Shown in pieces: positions 10,222-21,453 of a stretch of DNA of 64,000 bases; positions within the stretch are counted from its first letter, which is position 1, and every line of letters starts with the position of its first letter. Source of the DNA: Tritrichomonas musculus (lineage: Eukaryota; Parabasalia; Tritrichomonadida; Tritrichomonadidae). The DNA is taken from assembly GCA_039105265.1 (NCBI GenBank), contig JAPFFF010000012.1, positions 3,348,001-3,412,000 of the forward strand, given 5' to 3'. Below the pieces are notes generated by a model. The model made no database searches. It was not told the DNA's origin and was given only the letters and a program-made list of their open reading frames with translations. The translations under genes and the position numbers were made by a program.

Positions 10222-10954
10222 GTTAATAAATAGAAAATAAGATACAAGAAAATTTTAAATATTGAAATAAATAATTCAAATAAACGTCTCAAAAAATTTC
10301 GTATGGATGATATTTTGATTATTTGAAATTATCTTCATGCATTTATTATATATATGGAATTATAAGTATGATATTAAATTTAAATTAATTTATTAATATA
10401 TAATTGTATATTATATAATATTTTTACTCTTAAAATAAATATATATTTGTTTTTTTTCTCACTTAAGTAATTGAAAGTTAATAAAACAAATATTTATTGA
10501 TTATATTAAAATTCAAAAAGAGAATAATAAGATAATTATATTTTTTAATAATATATATATGCATTTAATATTAAACAATTATATTATAATTCATTACATT
10601 GTAATACAATGAGATAAATGCGAAAAGTAATATACAAATCTTATCTATGTTCAGTGATAAAAAAATATTAATATACTAGTAAAAAAAAAGAAACCTTACA
10701 ATATTTGCATATATTAAAGTCATAAAAAACATTTAAAATATATTATAAAGAATAACAATTTTCAAAAGTAATTTTGGACAATGAAGAACATTAAGAGAAA
10801 AAACATATATCTATATTCACTCATTGTTTTACACGTCATATAACATCAAAATATTTATTTATCGAAACGACAGATAAAAAAAAAATGAAAAATGCTTTCA
10901 TTGATGCCACAAAAGATAGAACTTTTTTTTGAGGCCGTTTATTTTTTAATTATA
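10222..10954. other. Divergent intergenic region, very AT-rich
   Basis: It separates the divergently transcribed calpain-like A and the BspA-like gene. Only AT-rich simple sequence is seen, with no other gene. A TCATT initiator-like string at 10898-10902 lies just before a possible ATG at 10904. Confidence 0.5.
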
Positions 10955-12516
10955 ATGAATGATGATCATAATCAAAAGGTAAAAGTAGATAATATTATTT
11001 ATTCAATTGATGAAGAAACACAAACAGCATGTGCTATTGATATTAGCACATATCCAAGTCTTTTTAATATATTTATTCCACGATCAATCCAGTATCAGTC
11101 TCATGAATACATTGTTACAACTTTAAAATGGTTTGCAACCAGAAGAACAGAACAATATACGTTAAATTTCGCTCCAGATTCTGAAATTAAAAAAATAGGC
11201 CATGGCATTATTAGCGGCACCTCGATTGTTAGCTTAACCATTCCACCAAGTGTTACTATACTTGGAGAAGAGTGGTGTGACAGTACATCGAATTTAATAA
11301 AAGTGATAATTATGCCAAACAATCCGAGATACAAGAACTATGATGAAAAAATGGTCATTGGAAAAAGTGACATTGAAAGTGATGAGTATGATGTTCTTGT
11401 TTTCGTATCTAGAGATGTCCAATCAGTTACAATTCCATCAAATATTAAGATCATTGGTCCCAATTCATTTGATAATTCACAAATTGAAAGCATATCGATT
11501 TCACCTCACATCACTCGAATTTGCACTCATGCTTTCAATTTTTGCACGAAGCTTAAAAGTGTTGAAATTCCTCCAGATTCAGAACTTCAAGTCATAGAAG
11601 ATTATGCATTTATAGAAACAAAAATTGAGAGCATTTTTATTCCACCTCACCTCACCGAACTTGGCAAAGGCGCTTTTTTTGATTGTGAGAGTAATCGGCG
11701 TGTTGAAATACCGCCGAATTCAGAACTTAGAAAGATCGGAGAAAGTGCTTTTTCTGATAATCCGATTGAGAGTCTTTGTTTGCCTTCGACAGTTTTTCGA
11801 ATTTGCCAACATTGACGAAATTGACACTCATGCCAAACAATCCGCATTTCATGTATATTGACAACAAGTATCTTGTTGGCAAAAGTGTAGAAAACAGCGA
11901 TGAATACGATGTTCTTCTTTTTGTTCGACGCGATCTTCACAAGGCAATAATTCCTTCATTTATAAAGAGAATAGCAGCTTTGGCATTTGATTACAGCAGT
12001 GTGAATTATATTTACATTCCACCAAGTGTTGAAGAGATCGGTTATAACGCTTTCTTTTGGTGCACAGAGCTTGAGCACGTTGAGATTTCACCCGATTCAG
12101 AACTTAAAAGCATTGAAAGTTATATATTCGAATATTCTACCATCAAAAGCTTCACTATTCCTTCAAAATTAACTAAAATTCCTGAATTTTGTTTTGAAGA
12201 CACTGAATGTCTGGAATACGTTGATTTCCAGCCAAATTCTCAGCTTGAGGTCATTGATAAACACGCCTTTTGTAATTCCGCCATTAAAAGCATTATTATT
12301 CCACCTTCTGTGCAAAAGATTGATCCATACGCTTTTGAACAATGCTTCTCTCTTCAAATAGTTGAATTCGATGAAAAATCAAATATCAAAATGATTGAGG
12401 AGATCAACTTTCAATTCATTAAAGAACAAATTTTAATGATTCCGAGCAAACTTGTGAAAAGCAAACCTTTCAGAAATAAGGACGCTATTATCGATTTCTT
12501 CTGGAGGTATTTGTGA
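10955..12516 (+). pseudogene. BspA-like LRR_5 protein gene broken by a frame change
   Basis: Two overlapping open frames (to 11815, and from about 11780 to 12516) together show one BspA-like leucine-rich-repeat protein. LRR_5 units have the form IPPSVTILGEEW / VEIPPNSELRKIGESAF. There are two copies of a non-LRR insert of the type GKSDIESDEYDVLVF. The reading frame changes near 11780-11815, and comparison with the first insert region suggests a short deletion (about two dozen bases, 1 modulo 3) removed part of one LRR. I put the start at 10955 (MNDDHNQK) because it aligns with the start of the intact relative at 49527; ATGs at 10892 and 10904 are alternatives. These proteins are usually surface or secreted, but no signal peptide is seen. 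A sequencing error at the junction cannot be excluded. Confidence 0.75.
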
Positions 12517-12784
12517 AAATAAGAAGCAATAATTCTCTTAATTAATTGCTATATATTTAATATTTGTGTAACTTAACAAATTTTTTTTTTTTTAATTAGA
12601 TTTAATCTTTTTTAATATTTTGAATTATTCAACTTTGTATCATTAAATAAATATATTTTAGATTGAATTTAAATAACAAAAACATTAGTAAATCAATTTT
12701 TATATATATATATCATATAAAATATATAATTTGATTACAATTTTTATTTTTAAATTACAGATCTGTAAAATTCTGTTTAAATTC
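12517..12784. other. Short AT-rich spacer
   Basis: Convergent spacer between the broken BspA-like gene and calpain-like B. It contains a 12-base T run and AT repeats, consistent with two 3' ends. Confidence 0.5.
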
Positions 12785-15700
12785 TTATTCTCCAGTCTTT
12801 TTCTTATTATTAGGAACAGTGACTTTTTCCTGAATATCATTACATTTCTCTTTAAGGATCGAATTGACCTGCAATGCTGCCTGCCTATCAGTTTCAACAA
12901 TATCAAGCTTGTTTCTGAGCTCGTAAACCTGCTTTTTCAGTTCTAAACAATTTTTTTTAAGTTGGAGAATCTCAATCTCTTTATTTTTGTCTGGACCGAC
13001 AGACAGCCTTTTCCCATTGTTATCTTCAGCGACAATCCTGTTCAACCAATCCTTAGGCAATCTTTTATTGCTTCCTTTTCCTTCACACGAGACAAGATCT
13101 TCATCGATTTCACGATTGGAAAGATGACCTGGCTCCAAGTGAAGTTCCTCTTCTATTTGAACGAGTATTACTTTCATCTTTTTTGTTTCCTTGGCTAATT
13201 TTTTGACTTCTTCAGAAATCAGATTATATTCATTTGAAGAATGTGTTTGGTCCTTCTTGCTCAAGATAATTTCTCTAACTGTCTCCAAACCGACAACTGT
13301 CTTTTTACCTACCAAATCAAGCAAAGTATTTGGCTGAAGATCGAGACATTCCTCTATTTTTTGAAGAATATCTTTTTGAGAGCTTATTTGGTCCTTATAC
13401 TCATCAAAACTTCCGGACTCATCGAGCAGCGAGATTGAGCGTGTGTCTCCTTTTGACTTCAACAGAGATGTTGCCTTATTGAGCTTTATTTTTGTAGTGT
13501 TTAGCTCTGTTTGGAGGAGGATGAAGTTGCTTGTCACCTCGTCGAGCTTTCCAAGTTCTCCCTTGTAACTTTCTAAGTATGAATTGGCCTGTTCAAGGTC
13601 AATTTGAAGCAGTTTTATTTGTTCCTTTAGCTTTGAGTTTGCTTTTAGAGAGTTCTCGTGCTTCTCATTCAGGATCTTCATGTCGCTGATCATCTTGTTC
13701 ATCTTCTGCTGCTGCTCGTTGTACTTGGCGACGATCTCCGCGCCCTTCTTCGTGGCGCGCTCGATCTCGAGGTCTCTCTTCTTGATTTCCTCGTCTTTGC
13801 GGCTGATTGCGCGCTTCATGTTCTTGCTCGTCCTGGCCATCTCGTTGTTCGACGACTTGCTGAATGTGTTGAGAGTCTCCTGTAGCTCCTGTGCGTGTCT
13901 CGCGCTCTCCTGGAGTTCGCTCTTGAGGCGAGAAATTTCGTCCTCAAATTGCTTCATATTTTCAGGCGGTTTTGATCGTTCATCGAGCTTTTTCTGAAGC
14001 CTCTGTATCTTCTTTAGCGCTGCCTTGAAATCGCGGGCCATCTCCTTGCTCTCGCTCGCCTTCTTCTCATTCTCAGACAAGATCGGATGCTCCTCGTGAA
14101 GAGTGAGGTTGTTGATCTCGTCGCACAGGTCCCTGATCTTGTCCTCGAGAGAGAGAATGCGCGCGTTTGCCTCTTCCAGGCTCTTTGGAAGAGGACTCTC
14201 GAGCAGCAATGAGATATCGTCATCGCCCTCCTGCCCAGACTCCTCAGTCTGATGAATCGACCTCTGAATAGTCTGCGACAGCTCCTCTTCCTCCTCGGTG
14301 ACAAGTTCGACGAGCCTGTTGATGATCCTCTTCATCTCTCTCGTCCTCTTCACGCTTCCGCTGTCTGTCTCAGTTGCTGTTTCTGTGCTGCTTCCGCTCG
14401 TGCTTTTCGGCGCCTTTCGACGAATCGTCCTGCGCTTTGGCGTGCTGGTCTGTGGCGTGCTTGACTGTGGTGCGCTTGCCTTCTGCGGGCTCGTCTGCGG
14501 AGTGCTTGCCGGCGGCGTGTCTGTCTTAGCCGCGCTGGACTGTGGAGTAATGGAGGCGGGCGTCCTGACGCGTTTTGGTGTGAACGCTGACGATGAGGAC
14601 ACTGAGGAAGGCGTCCTTCCTGGCATTGTCGCTGACGAGATGATTGAGTTTGGCGTCCTGAGGCGCTTTGGAGTGATGGTGACCTTGGTGATGGAGTTTG
14701 GAGTAGCCCCTGGCGTGCACGACGAGGAGAAGATCTTGCTTGGCGTCTGCTTTGAGTTGTTGATGAAGGTGAACTGGTCTGACAGCTCGTCGAGCTGCTT
14801 TTGCAAGCTTTTGTTCTCCTTTTGGAGGTTGGAGACTGCGTTGAGAATCGACTGCTGGATGTTGCGCTGCGGACTGATCTCAAGTATCTCGCAGAGACTC
14901 CGCGTGAATTCTTCAAAGGTCTGATGGTTCTCATTTTGAATCTTATCGTCTTCGTTTTCATCGTCTGTGATTTCGTATTCATAGAAACCGCTCTTGCTCG
15001 TCAAGTCTCGTTTCAGTTTCAGGTGACGATAGAAGTTCATGCCAAATTCTGATTCTTGCTCTTTCTCTTTCTCTTTGTCTGAGTATCCTTTCACTTCCTC
15101 GTCATTGATGTTCTTAGTGATGATTTCTCGAGCAACATTTTCATATCGCTTCGACTCGTTGCTGAAAATGATTCCAACTTTTTCTTCTTCTTTCGAGTTC
15201 TCGTTATCGTCATTCGTTTCGTCGATGGGTCTGAGTTCAAAGTCGTATTCACTGCTGAATGTCATGTAGCATTCTTCTGTGTATCGTCGTTTGTCTTTGC
15301 GCGTCAAAACGATCACAAATGGTTCGTTCTCCAGGACGTGGATCGTGAACTTGAAGAAGATTCCTGACGTAGTGAACGTCTGACGACTGAAATTTTCAAC
15401 CGTCGAGTGTGAAACTCTCTGACCGTTCGAGTAGACAACGAGAATCTGGTACTGCGGGTAGACATCCTCACAATCTTCCTCTCCTTCTCCTTCTCCTTCT
15501 TCGGTTCCAATTGAGCAAATTTTCGGGCTTCTCTTTTCAACCGTCACATGAATTTTCACATCGTCAACAATCTGGATGTTCTCTTCGAATGCTTCTTCCT
15601 CTTCTTCTTCGTACTCTTCCATTCTTACACGGACGTTTTTCATTTTGAACACGAATGCTTGTCGTTCTTCAAGATGAACTTCTTCTGACTTGATGTCATA

Positions 15701-16903
15701 ACCGTCGTGATCACCTGGCTCAAGCTTCGTCATGATGCTCCTGACGTGGAACTCTGGATTCACTGCTTTACAAACATCGAACGATGAAAAGTACCTGAAA
15801 AAGTCGCGATCATTCATCCAGAAAGTCCCTGGATAGCGGCTCTCATTACCTATTTTCTTTTTCATATCAAATGTCAACATGGGAGAGGTGTTTGACCAGT
15901 CTCCGAGCCATTCTTTGTCATTTTTCGGGTTTCTGAGGCAGATTAGTTTTTGATTGTTCTCATATCGGACCTTTTCTATCAAGTATGTTCGTGATGGCAC
16001 TAATCCTTTGTCTCTGATTTCTTCTTCGTCAATTTCGTTACCAGATTGATTAATATATATATCGGTACCAATTATTGAGTTTTGATATTGCCATTTCATT
16101 AGACGCGAAAAAATATAATCATTTACATCGAATTCATCGCCATATTCTGATAAACAAGAGTTTTGCCGTGAATTTCGTCTAGAATTTTGTCGAGAACATC
16201 GTCTGGAGCTTTGATTTGAATACTGACTTGAACACTGGCTGTCGCATTGACCCGATTCTTGATTGTTTTGCATTTTTTCGAGAAGACTGTCAATAGTATA
16301 AAAACAGGGATAATAACCAAAAAGATGATAAATTCCTTGTGATAATGTACCATTGATAATTGATGTATAACTACCTTGTAATTTCGCATACGCCTTCTCA
16401 ACAAGACAAAACCAAGCTGAATACTTAAGCGAAGTTGGTCGACTGAAAAGAGGATTTCGACTTCCTCGTTTAAATGGAATTAATGTATCAATTAATACTG
16501 GTGTTCGTCTACCAAAAACATGAAAATAGATTACAACTGCTCCACACTTTAAATTTACGGTATCTTCTTTCTCTTCCGAAATACTTCGTGTATCAAATAA
16601 TTTGGGAACAATTTCTGGTTGTTTCGCAATTCGAATTAATGATGAAATAAAATATGAGTCGTTTATTTCTCCTTGTTCAACCGCTTCTTCTGAAATTAAT
16701 TCTTTTTTAAAGAGTGGTGCCGTATAAAATTCATCAATTCTACGCCACGTACAATTTTCTTTGTCCAAAGCGAGTTGTGTTTCTTTTATTTTGGAATTTG
16801 GGTGAAAATTTGGATCTTTGAAAATTTCTCCATTTTCACGATATCGTTTTAAAATATCTGAATATTGCTGCGCTTCAATGAAGAAATCTTCGTAATGCTT
16901 CAT
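12785..16903 (-). CDS. Calpain-like pseudoprotease B with coiled-coil tail
   Basis: 1372 residues, ATG at 16901-16903. Residues 1-210 are the same as in calpain-like A, including Ser in place of the catalytic Cys in EQGEINDSYF; the histidine site again reads PSRTY. It therefore looks catalytically dead too. The stretch from about 211 to 400 is clearly diverged from A, the C2-like part (FRYFSSFDVCKAV onward) is again near identical, and the C-terminal half is unrelated: a TP/S-rich segment with repeated TPxS and TPKR elements (about 740-870), then a coiled coil to the end. An adaptor that shares one binding module with A but carries a different tail is a reasonable inference. DNA just upstream of the two ATGs is not similar, so identity is confined to the coding part. 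Confidence 0.85.
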   Translation of the reverse strand: MKHYEDFFIEAQQYSDILKRYRENGEIFKDPNFHPNSKIKETQLALDKENCTWRRIDEFYTAPLFKKELISEEAVEQGEINDSYFISSLIRIAKQPEIVPKLFDTRSISEEKEDTVNLKCGAVVIYFHVFGRRTPVLIDTLIPFKRGSRNPLFSRPTSLKYSAWFCLVEKAYAKLQGSYTSIINGTLSQGIYHLFGYYPCFYTIDSLLEKMQNNQESGQCDSQCSSQYSNQSSRRCSRQNSRRNSRQNSCLSEYGDEFDVNDYIFSRLMKWQYQNSIIGTDIYINQSGNEIDEEEIRDKGLVPSRTYLIEKVRYENNQKLICLRNPKNDKEWLGDWSNTSPMLTFDMKKKIGNESRYPGTFWMNDRDFFRYFSSFDVCKAVNPEFHVRSIMTKLEPGDHDGYDIKSEEVHLEERQAFVFKMKNVRVRMEEYEEEEEEAFEENIQIVDDVKIHVTVEKRSPKICSIGTEEGEGEGEEDCEDVYPQYQILVVYSNGQRVSHSTVENFSRQTFTTSGIFFKFTIHVLENEPFVIVLTRKDKRRYTEECYMTFSSEYDFELRPIDETNDDNENSKEEEKVGIIFSNESKRYENVAREIITKNINDEEVKGYSDKEKEKEQESEFGMNFYRHLKLKRDLTSKSGFYEYEITDDENEDDKIQNENHQTFEEFTRSLCEILEISPQRNIQQSILNAVSNLQKENKSLQKQLDELSDQFTFINNSKQTPSKIFSSSCTPGATPNSITKVTITPKRLRTPNSIISSATMPGRTPSSVSSSSAFTPKRVRTPASITPQSSAAKTDTPPASTPQTSPQKASAPQSSTPQTSTPKRRTIRRKAPKSTSGSSTETATETDSGSVKRTREMKRIINRLVELVTEEEEELSQTIQRSIHQTEESGQEGDDDISLLLESPLPKSLEEANARILSLEDKIRDLCDEINNLTLHEEHPILSENEKKASESKEMARDFKAALKKIQRLQKKLDERSKPPENMKQFEDEISRLKSELQESARHAQELQETLNTFSKSSNNEMARTSKNMKRAISRKDEEIKKRDLEIERATKKGAEIVAKYNEQQQKMNKMISDMKILNEKHENSLKANSKLKEQIKLLQIDLEQANSYLESYKGELGKLDEVTSNFILLQTELNTTKIKLNKATSLLKSKGDTRSISLLDESGSFDEYKDQISSQKDILQKIEECLDLQPNTLLDLVGKKTVVGLETVREIILSKKDQTHSSNEYNLISEEVKKLAKETKKMKVILVQIEEELHLEPGHLSNREIDEDLVSCEGKGSNKRLPKDWLNRIVAEDNNGKRLSVGPDKNKEIEILQLKKNCLELKKQVYELRNKLDIVETDRQAALQVNSILKEKCNDIQEKVTVPNNKKKTGE

Positions 16904-17501
16904 ATAAAAATTAACGAATTACTTAATATTTTGATTTTGATTTTGAGTCCGAAAAAGATACGTTTATTTGAATAATTTTTTAATGAAGTCAAAAACATTT
17001 ATCTTTTAAATCGATTAAGTATATGCCATTATATAATTTATTGGACAAAAATTGTCTTTATGAAAATTTATTTCCATCGGATTTTGAAAGAATTTTGTTT
17101 TATTTGTTTCAGAAAAATTCTATAAATCAAAAATTTTTCGAGGTATGCATATACATTAGAATATATTATACAAATTTCTTATTTTATTTGATAATTAAAT
17201 TGAAAATCATATTATAATACCATTAAAATTTAAAATTTAAATAAATAATTGCTTTTTATATTAAAAATTTATATCTCATTTAATTAATGCTTAAATAATG
17301 ATTTATTTTTGATATAAATGAACATTAATACATATAAAAATCACATATTTAATGATATTAATAGTGAAGCTAAGAATCATTCTCAATATTTAATTCGATG
17401 AAATTTATTAAACTTATCAAATTGAAATGAATTAACTAAAAAAAGGATATTTTAAGATAAAAAAAGAGATTTAAAATATATCGACAATAATAATTTATAA
17501 T
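16904..17501. other. AT-rich intergenic DNA
   Basis: Nothing coding is supported; a 64-codon plus-strand ORF (17023-17217) is AT-driven and lacks features. Confidence 0.5.
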
Positions 17502-20500
17502 TTATTCATTTTTCTGATTATTTTGAACATAATAAGGTTGCGAATATCCGCTAAGCTCACAAACTCTTCTTGTAAACAAAATAACAATAGAAATTGGTCT
17601 AAAAGATCTAACAACATTTATATTTTTCTGGCGTTCATCATTATCACTCCTTGATTCGATCATGACCAATTTATTAATTCTATCATCAGTCAAAATCATT
17701 TTTTCTGTTCTCATCAAATCCAGTTTAAACTGCAAACATTTAGGCTTCAAAAAGTTGATATAAAAGGCTTCTTCAATTTCATTCAAAACTTTATCGAATT
17801 CTTTTGAATCCAATTCAAAATTGGGATTATAATTTATTGTTGATTTAGATGAGTTTCCACTCTGGGGACCAAGTCCCTTCTTCATTTTTATATAGAGTGA
17901 AATGATCCGCTTTTTGAGAACTTTATAAGCATTTGAATCACTGTTCTTTAAATTCAATTGATGGCTCAAGTCATCAATTTCCAAAGTACAGTGATTCAGT
18001 TCTTTTTTCCTTGAATTTAGAGTGCTATTCAATTCACACAAGTTTTTCATAATTGACCTACAACGGCCATATAAAGGTGAATTCATTTTATCGTTTTTAT
18101 TGTTTGAATTTTGATCGTCTTCATTCAATTTTAATAAGGAGCAGCACTTATCGTAGTCGTAAATTTTCTGAGGCTCGTAAAATGAAATGAAGGTGTTGAT
18201 GAGCTCAAAAAGTGACATATCTTCAACATCACAAATTCTGTTGTAATTTGGCCGAATCTTTATATACTGTTTAATGTTTATGTTGTCTATTTTAAATGCA
18301 TAAATGAACCGTTTTTTGCACCTGTCAATTTCGTCATTCAACTTTTTCAATTCAAGTTCAAACGAACTTTTCACTGAAAAAATTTGTTGTTCAGTCACTT
18401 CCTTGTTCATCTTCAAAGCGTTCTGACACTCGATAAGCTGAAGACGAGCGTTCTTTGCCTGAAGATTTGCTTGTGCAATTTTTTGGGAGGTTTCACTTTT
18501 GAGATCATTTATGTTCTGAAGATCAAGAGTCAACTGCTCCACTTTTTCTTTGAGTTCTTTATTTTCAGTGATGAGTGAGTCAAACGAGTTTTTAATGTCG
18601 TTTTCTAGTTTTGCATTTCTGCTTCTAAGCTCACTTATTTCTGTTCTGTTTTTGTTTAACAATTCTTCGTTTTCTTTTTTAATTTTCTTTTTTTTATCTT
18701 TGATTTTGTTCACTTTTTCTGTTAATTTCTGATTCTCTTGCAAATTTGAATTAACATTGGCGGTTAGTCTTTGAACTTGGCTTTCATAGGCCTTGACTTG
18801 TAGCTTCAAGTCGTTGTTCTCACTCGTCAGCTGCTTCATTTGATTGTAAAGCTTATCATAGCTTTCTTTCTTCTCCTTCATTTTTGTCACTTTTGTCTTC
18901 TGTTCTTCAAGCTCTTGTTCTAAACGGTCGCCATTTTTCAAGGCTTCCAAAGCTTCATCCAAATCACTCCTCAGCTGTGAGATTAGTTCATCGTCTTTCT
19001 GCTTCATTTGCTTGTATTTCACAATCACCTTTGAAAGCTGGCTTTCAAGTTTTGCCACTTTTTTCTTTTGCTCAATTTGGGCGGTTTTATCAACTTTTTC
19101 TGTTTCAACAATTTTTGTTGTGCTTTGTTTCAACTTTTTGATTAACAAGTTTTTCTCTTTTAAGGCAACTTTTAGGTCAATGTTTTGCTGACATAAATTT
19201 TCAATTCCTTCCTCAATCAAAACAGTTGAAATTTGTTTTTGAGTTGAATTCTCTTCTTCTTGATTTTGACCTTTCTTTGAATTTTGTGAGGAAGGCGAAA
19301 TATTTCTGAGAGTAACATTGAAAAATGGTGAAAGTTTGGATGATATATAATTCAACCTTTCTTCGTTATTTTTTTCAACCATTTCTTTTTTAACTTGAAT
19401 TGTATCTTTTTCTGTGGAAACTTTTTGATACATGTTTGTCAATTCTTTGCTGTTTTCAAATAACAATGAATTAACGGTCAAAACCGCTTTAAATAAATTA
19501 TATAGGATCTTGATCATTTCATTGTATTCTTTTGTTATCTCTTCAACGTTTGCTGCTTTTGCTTTTGAATTTTGAGGGCTCTTTGAATTTTGTGATAACA
19601 ATTCAATTTTTTGTTTCGAATTGTTATGGATTTGAATAAATGTTTTCATTTGTTCTGAAACAGAAGGCTCATTCGTAAACAGAGTAACTATTTTTGGAAC
19701 AGGTTTTTGAGTTTTCAAATAATTTTCTATTTCAGAACATTTCGCAATTATAGCATCACTATCAAAATCTTTTGATTTTAAGAATGAACGAATAAAATTA
19801 CAAGAATTTTTAAGTTGGCCAAGCAAAATTTCTGAATTATCTAAATTTTCAATATCAACAAAATTATCATTTTCGCTTTGTTCGTTTAAATCATCAAAAT
19901 TAACAAAATCTATATTTCTTTTTGATATAGAATTATTTTGTTGCTTACTTGAGCTATCATCACTATTTTCTTTGATATCATTATTAATGTTATTTTCTTT
20001 TTGGTCAGTAATATTTTTAAATAGTTGAATGATTTTATCATCATAGCTCATGTATTGATCATCTTCAACTAATAAGTCATCATAATTATTATTTTTAATT
20101 TGAATAGTGGTTTTTATTTGTTTGAAGAGGTTTTCAAGAGCTTTTTCTTTTGCTCCATTTTCTATCTTCCTTATTTGCTCTTTTTTCATTTCTTCCTCAT
20201 TGCTTCTTCTAATAGAGGCTTCGAGAGAACAAACTTTTTCTAATTTTTTAATTATATCTATAAGTTTATTTCTTTGATCTGAAAGTTCAGAAACTCTATT
20301 TATTTCTTCTTCAAATATCCCTTCAAATGTCTCTAACGATGCTTCAATATTTAAATTATTGTTTTCTTCTGAGGCGATGATATTATCTTGAATTGGAATT
20401 ATTTCATTTGCTTCTTTTTGTAAAATAGATAGCTTTGATACCTCAAGTTTAAGCTCTGTAATTGTTGTTTCGGCGCTGGTTAATTCTAAATCTTTGTGAT

Positions 20501-20993
20501 CAATAAGTTTTTTCAAACGATCGTTTTCGCTTTTTAATAAAGAAAAATATTTGTTCTCGTTTTGAGTATCTTTGCTTTTGCTATCTGCGCTATCTTTTAA
20601 ACTTTCGGCATATCGCTTTTTTTGTTCTGATAGTAGTTTATTAAGACGTTGAATTTCTTTTTCTGCGTTTTTTAATTTTTGATTTAATAACGAATCGGGA
20701 TTTTCTGAATTGTTGTCGGATAACTGTATTTGATTAGATTGAATATTGTTAGAATCGTATCTGTCGATTGGCGGATTTTCGAAATTAAATTCTTTTGGCG
20801 GTATCTTTTGATTTCTTAATAAATCTATGGTATTTTCAAGTTCGCTTATGTTCGTTTTATATTTTTTTTGCAATTTTTCTAATTCTTTTTTCAAATACTT
20901 ATTTTCTTCCTGTAACGAGAGGTTTGCTTCTAATAATGCTGATATTTTAGATATTGGGTCAGAATTTTCTTCTGTTTCAACAGAGAGATTCAT
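17502..20993 (-). CDS. Large coiled-coil protein of unknown function
   Basis: 1163 residues, ATG at 20991-20993. Almost the whole protein to about residue 900 is heptad-rich coiled coil (E, K, Q, N, L), interrupted by an acidic Asn/Asp/Ser-rich stretch around 330-390. The last 260 residues are more globular, contain phrases such as YIKIRPNYNRICDVEDMSLF and FRPISIVILFTRRVCEL, and may be the conserved part. There is no signal peptide, membrane segment or nucleotide-binding motif, so it is not SMC-like in the strict sense. A cytoskeletal or Golgi-type tether would fit, but that is only inference. The stop overlaps TAAA (GAATAAATT), as in many trichomonad genes. An AACGGTCGA motif directly abuts the ATG. 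Confidence 0.8.
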   Translation of the reverse strand: MNLSVETEENSDPISKISALLEANLSLQEENKYLKKELEKLQKKYKTNISELENTIDLLRNQKIPPKEFNFENPPIDRYDSNNIQSNQIQLSDNNSENPDSLLNQKLKNAEKEIQRLNKLLSEQKKRYAESLKDSADSKSKDTQNENKYFSLLKSENDRLKKLIDHKDLELTSAETTITELKLEVSKLSILQKEANEIIPIQDNIIASEENNNLNIEASLETFEGIFEEEINRVSELSDQRNKLIDIIKKLEKVCSLEASIRRSNEEEMKKEQIRKIENGAKEKALENLFKQIKTTIQIKNNNYDDLLVEDDQYMSYDDKIIQLFKNITDQKENNINNDIKENSDDSSSKQQNNSISKRNIDFVNFDDLNEQSENDNFVDIENLDNSEILLGQLKNSCNFIRSFLKSKDFDSDAIIAKCSEIENYLKTQKPVPKIVTLFTNEPSVSEQMKTFIQIHNNSKQKIELLSQNSKSPQNSKAKAANVEEITKEYNEMIKILYNLFKAVLTVNSLLFENSKELTNMYQKVSTEKDTIQVKKEMVEKNNEERLNYISSKLSPFFNVTLRNISPSSQNSKKGQNQEEENSTQKQISTVLIEEGIENLCQQNIDLKVALKEKNLLIKKLKQSTTKIVETEKVDKTAQIEQKKKVAKLESQLSKVIVKYKQMKQKDDELISQLRSDLDEALEALKNGDRLEQELEEQKTKVTKMKEKKESYDKLYNQMKQLTSENNDLKLQVKAYESQVQRLTANVNSNLQENQKLTEKVNKIKDKKKKIKKENEELLNKNRTEISELRSRNAKLENDIKNSFDSLITENKELKEKVEQLTLDLQNINDLKSETSQKIAQANLQAKNARLQLIECQNALKMNKEVTEQQIFSVKSSFELELKKLNDEIDRCKKRFIYAFKIDNINIKQYIKIRPNYNRICDVEDMSLFELINTFISFYEPQKIYDYDKCCSLLKLNEDDQNSNNKNDKMNSPLYGRCRSIMKNLCELNSTLNSRKKELNHCTLEIDDLSHQLNLKNSDSNAYKVLKKRIISLYIKMKKGLGPQSGNSSKSTINYNPNFELDSKEFDKVLNEIEEAFYINFLKPKCLQFKLDLMRTEKMILTDDRINKLVMIESRSDNDERQKNINVVRSFRPISIVILFTRRVCELSGYSQPYYVQNNQKNE

Positions 20994-21002
20994 TCGACCG
21001 TT
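20994..21002 (-). promoter_or_regulatory. AACGGTCGA motif abutting the ATG
   Basis: Minus-strand AACGGTCGA directly precedes this ATG. The same AACGGTCG abuts the ATG of the surface-protein gene at 62750. It contains a Myb-type core (YAACNG). Neither gene has a TCAYW initiator close by, so this may be an alternative core promoter. Confidence 0.4.
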
Positions 21003-21453
21003 TATTTTAGTCCTAATTTAATAAGTAAACGGTCCCATATCGAAATTCTATGTGCATACAATTTTTTTGAGAAAATATTTGATCATTCATATTTTGATAC
21101 AGAACAAGATTTCGCACGATTTTATAAAATATTACAAACTTATAGCTAACCAAAAATTATCAAGATTATATCATATTAGTATAAAAGAAGTTAAGAACTA
21201 ATATTTAAATTAAATTTTATCTGAATATGCATTAATGCTGCTTTTTTAGAACTGTTATTAAATTACCACATTATTATATTATGTAATGTCCGGAATTTAA
21301 TTTATTAAAATAATAAAAATATGATACTTCGATCACAAATATTGATAACTATGTGTAAATTGATCATTCAATTTCTTAATATATCAACAATGTTTAATGA
21401 ATAATAATTAAAAAATTAGTCATTTTTTAATTAATTTTATTTTTTAAAAAAAA
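21003..21453. other. AT-rich intergenic DNA
   Basis: No gene or clear repeat seen. Confidence 0.5.
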
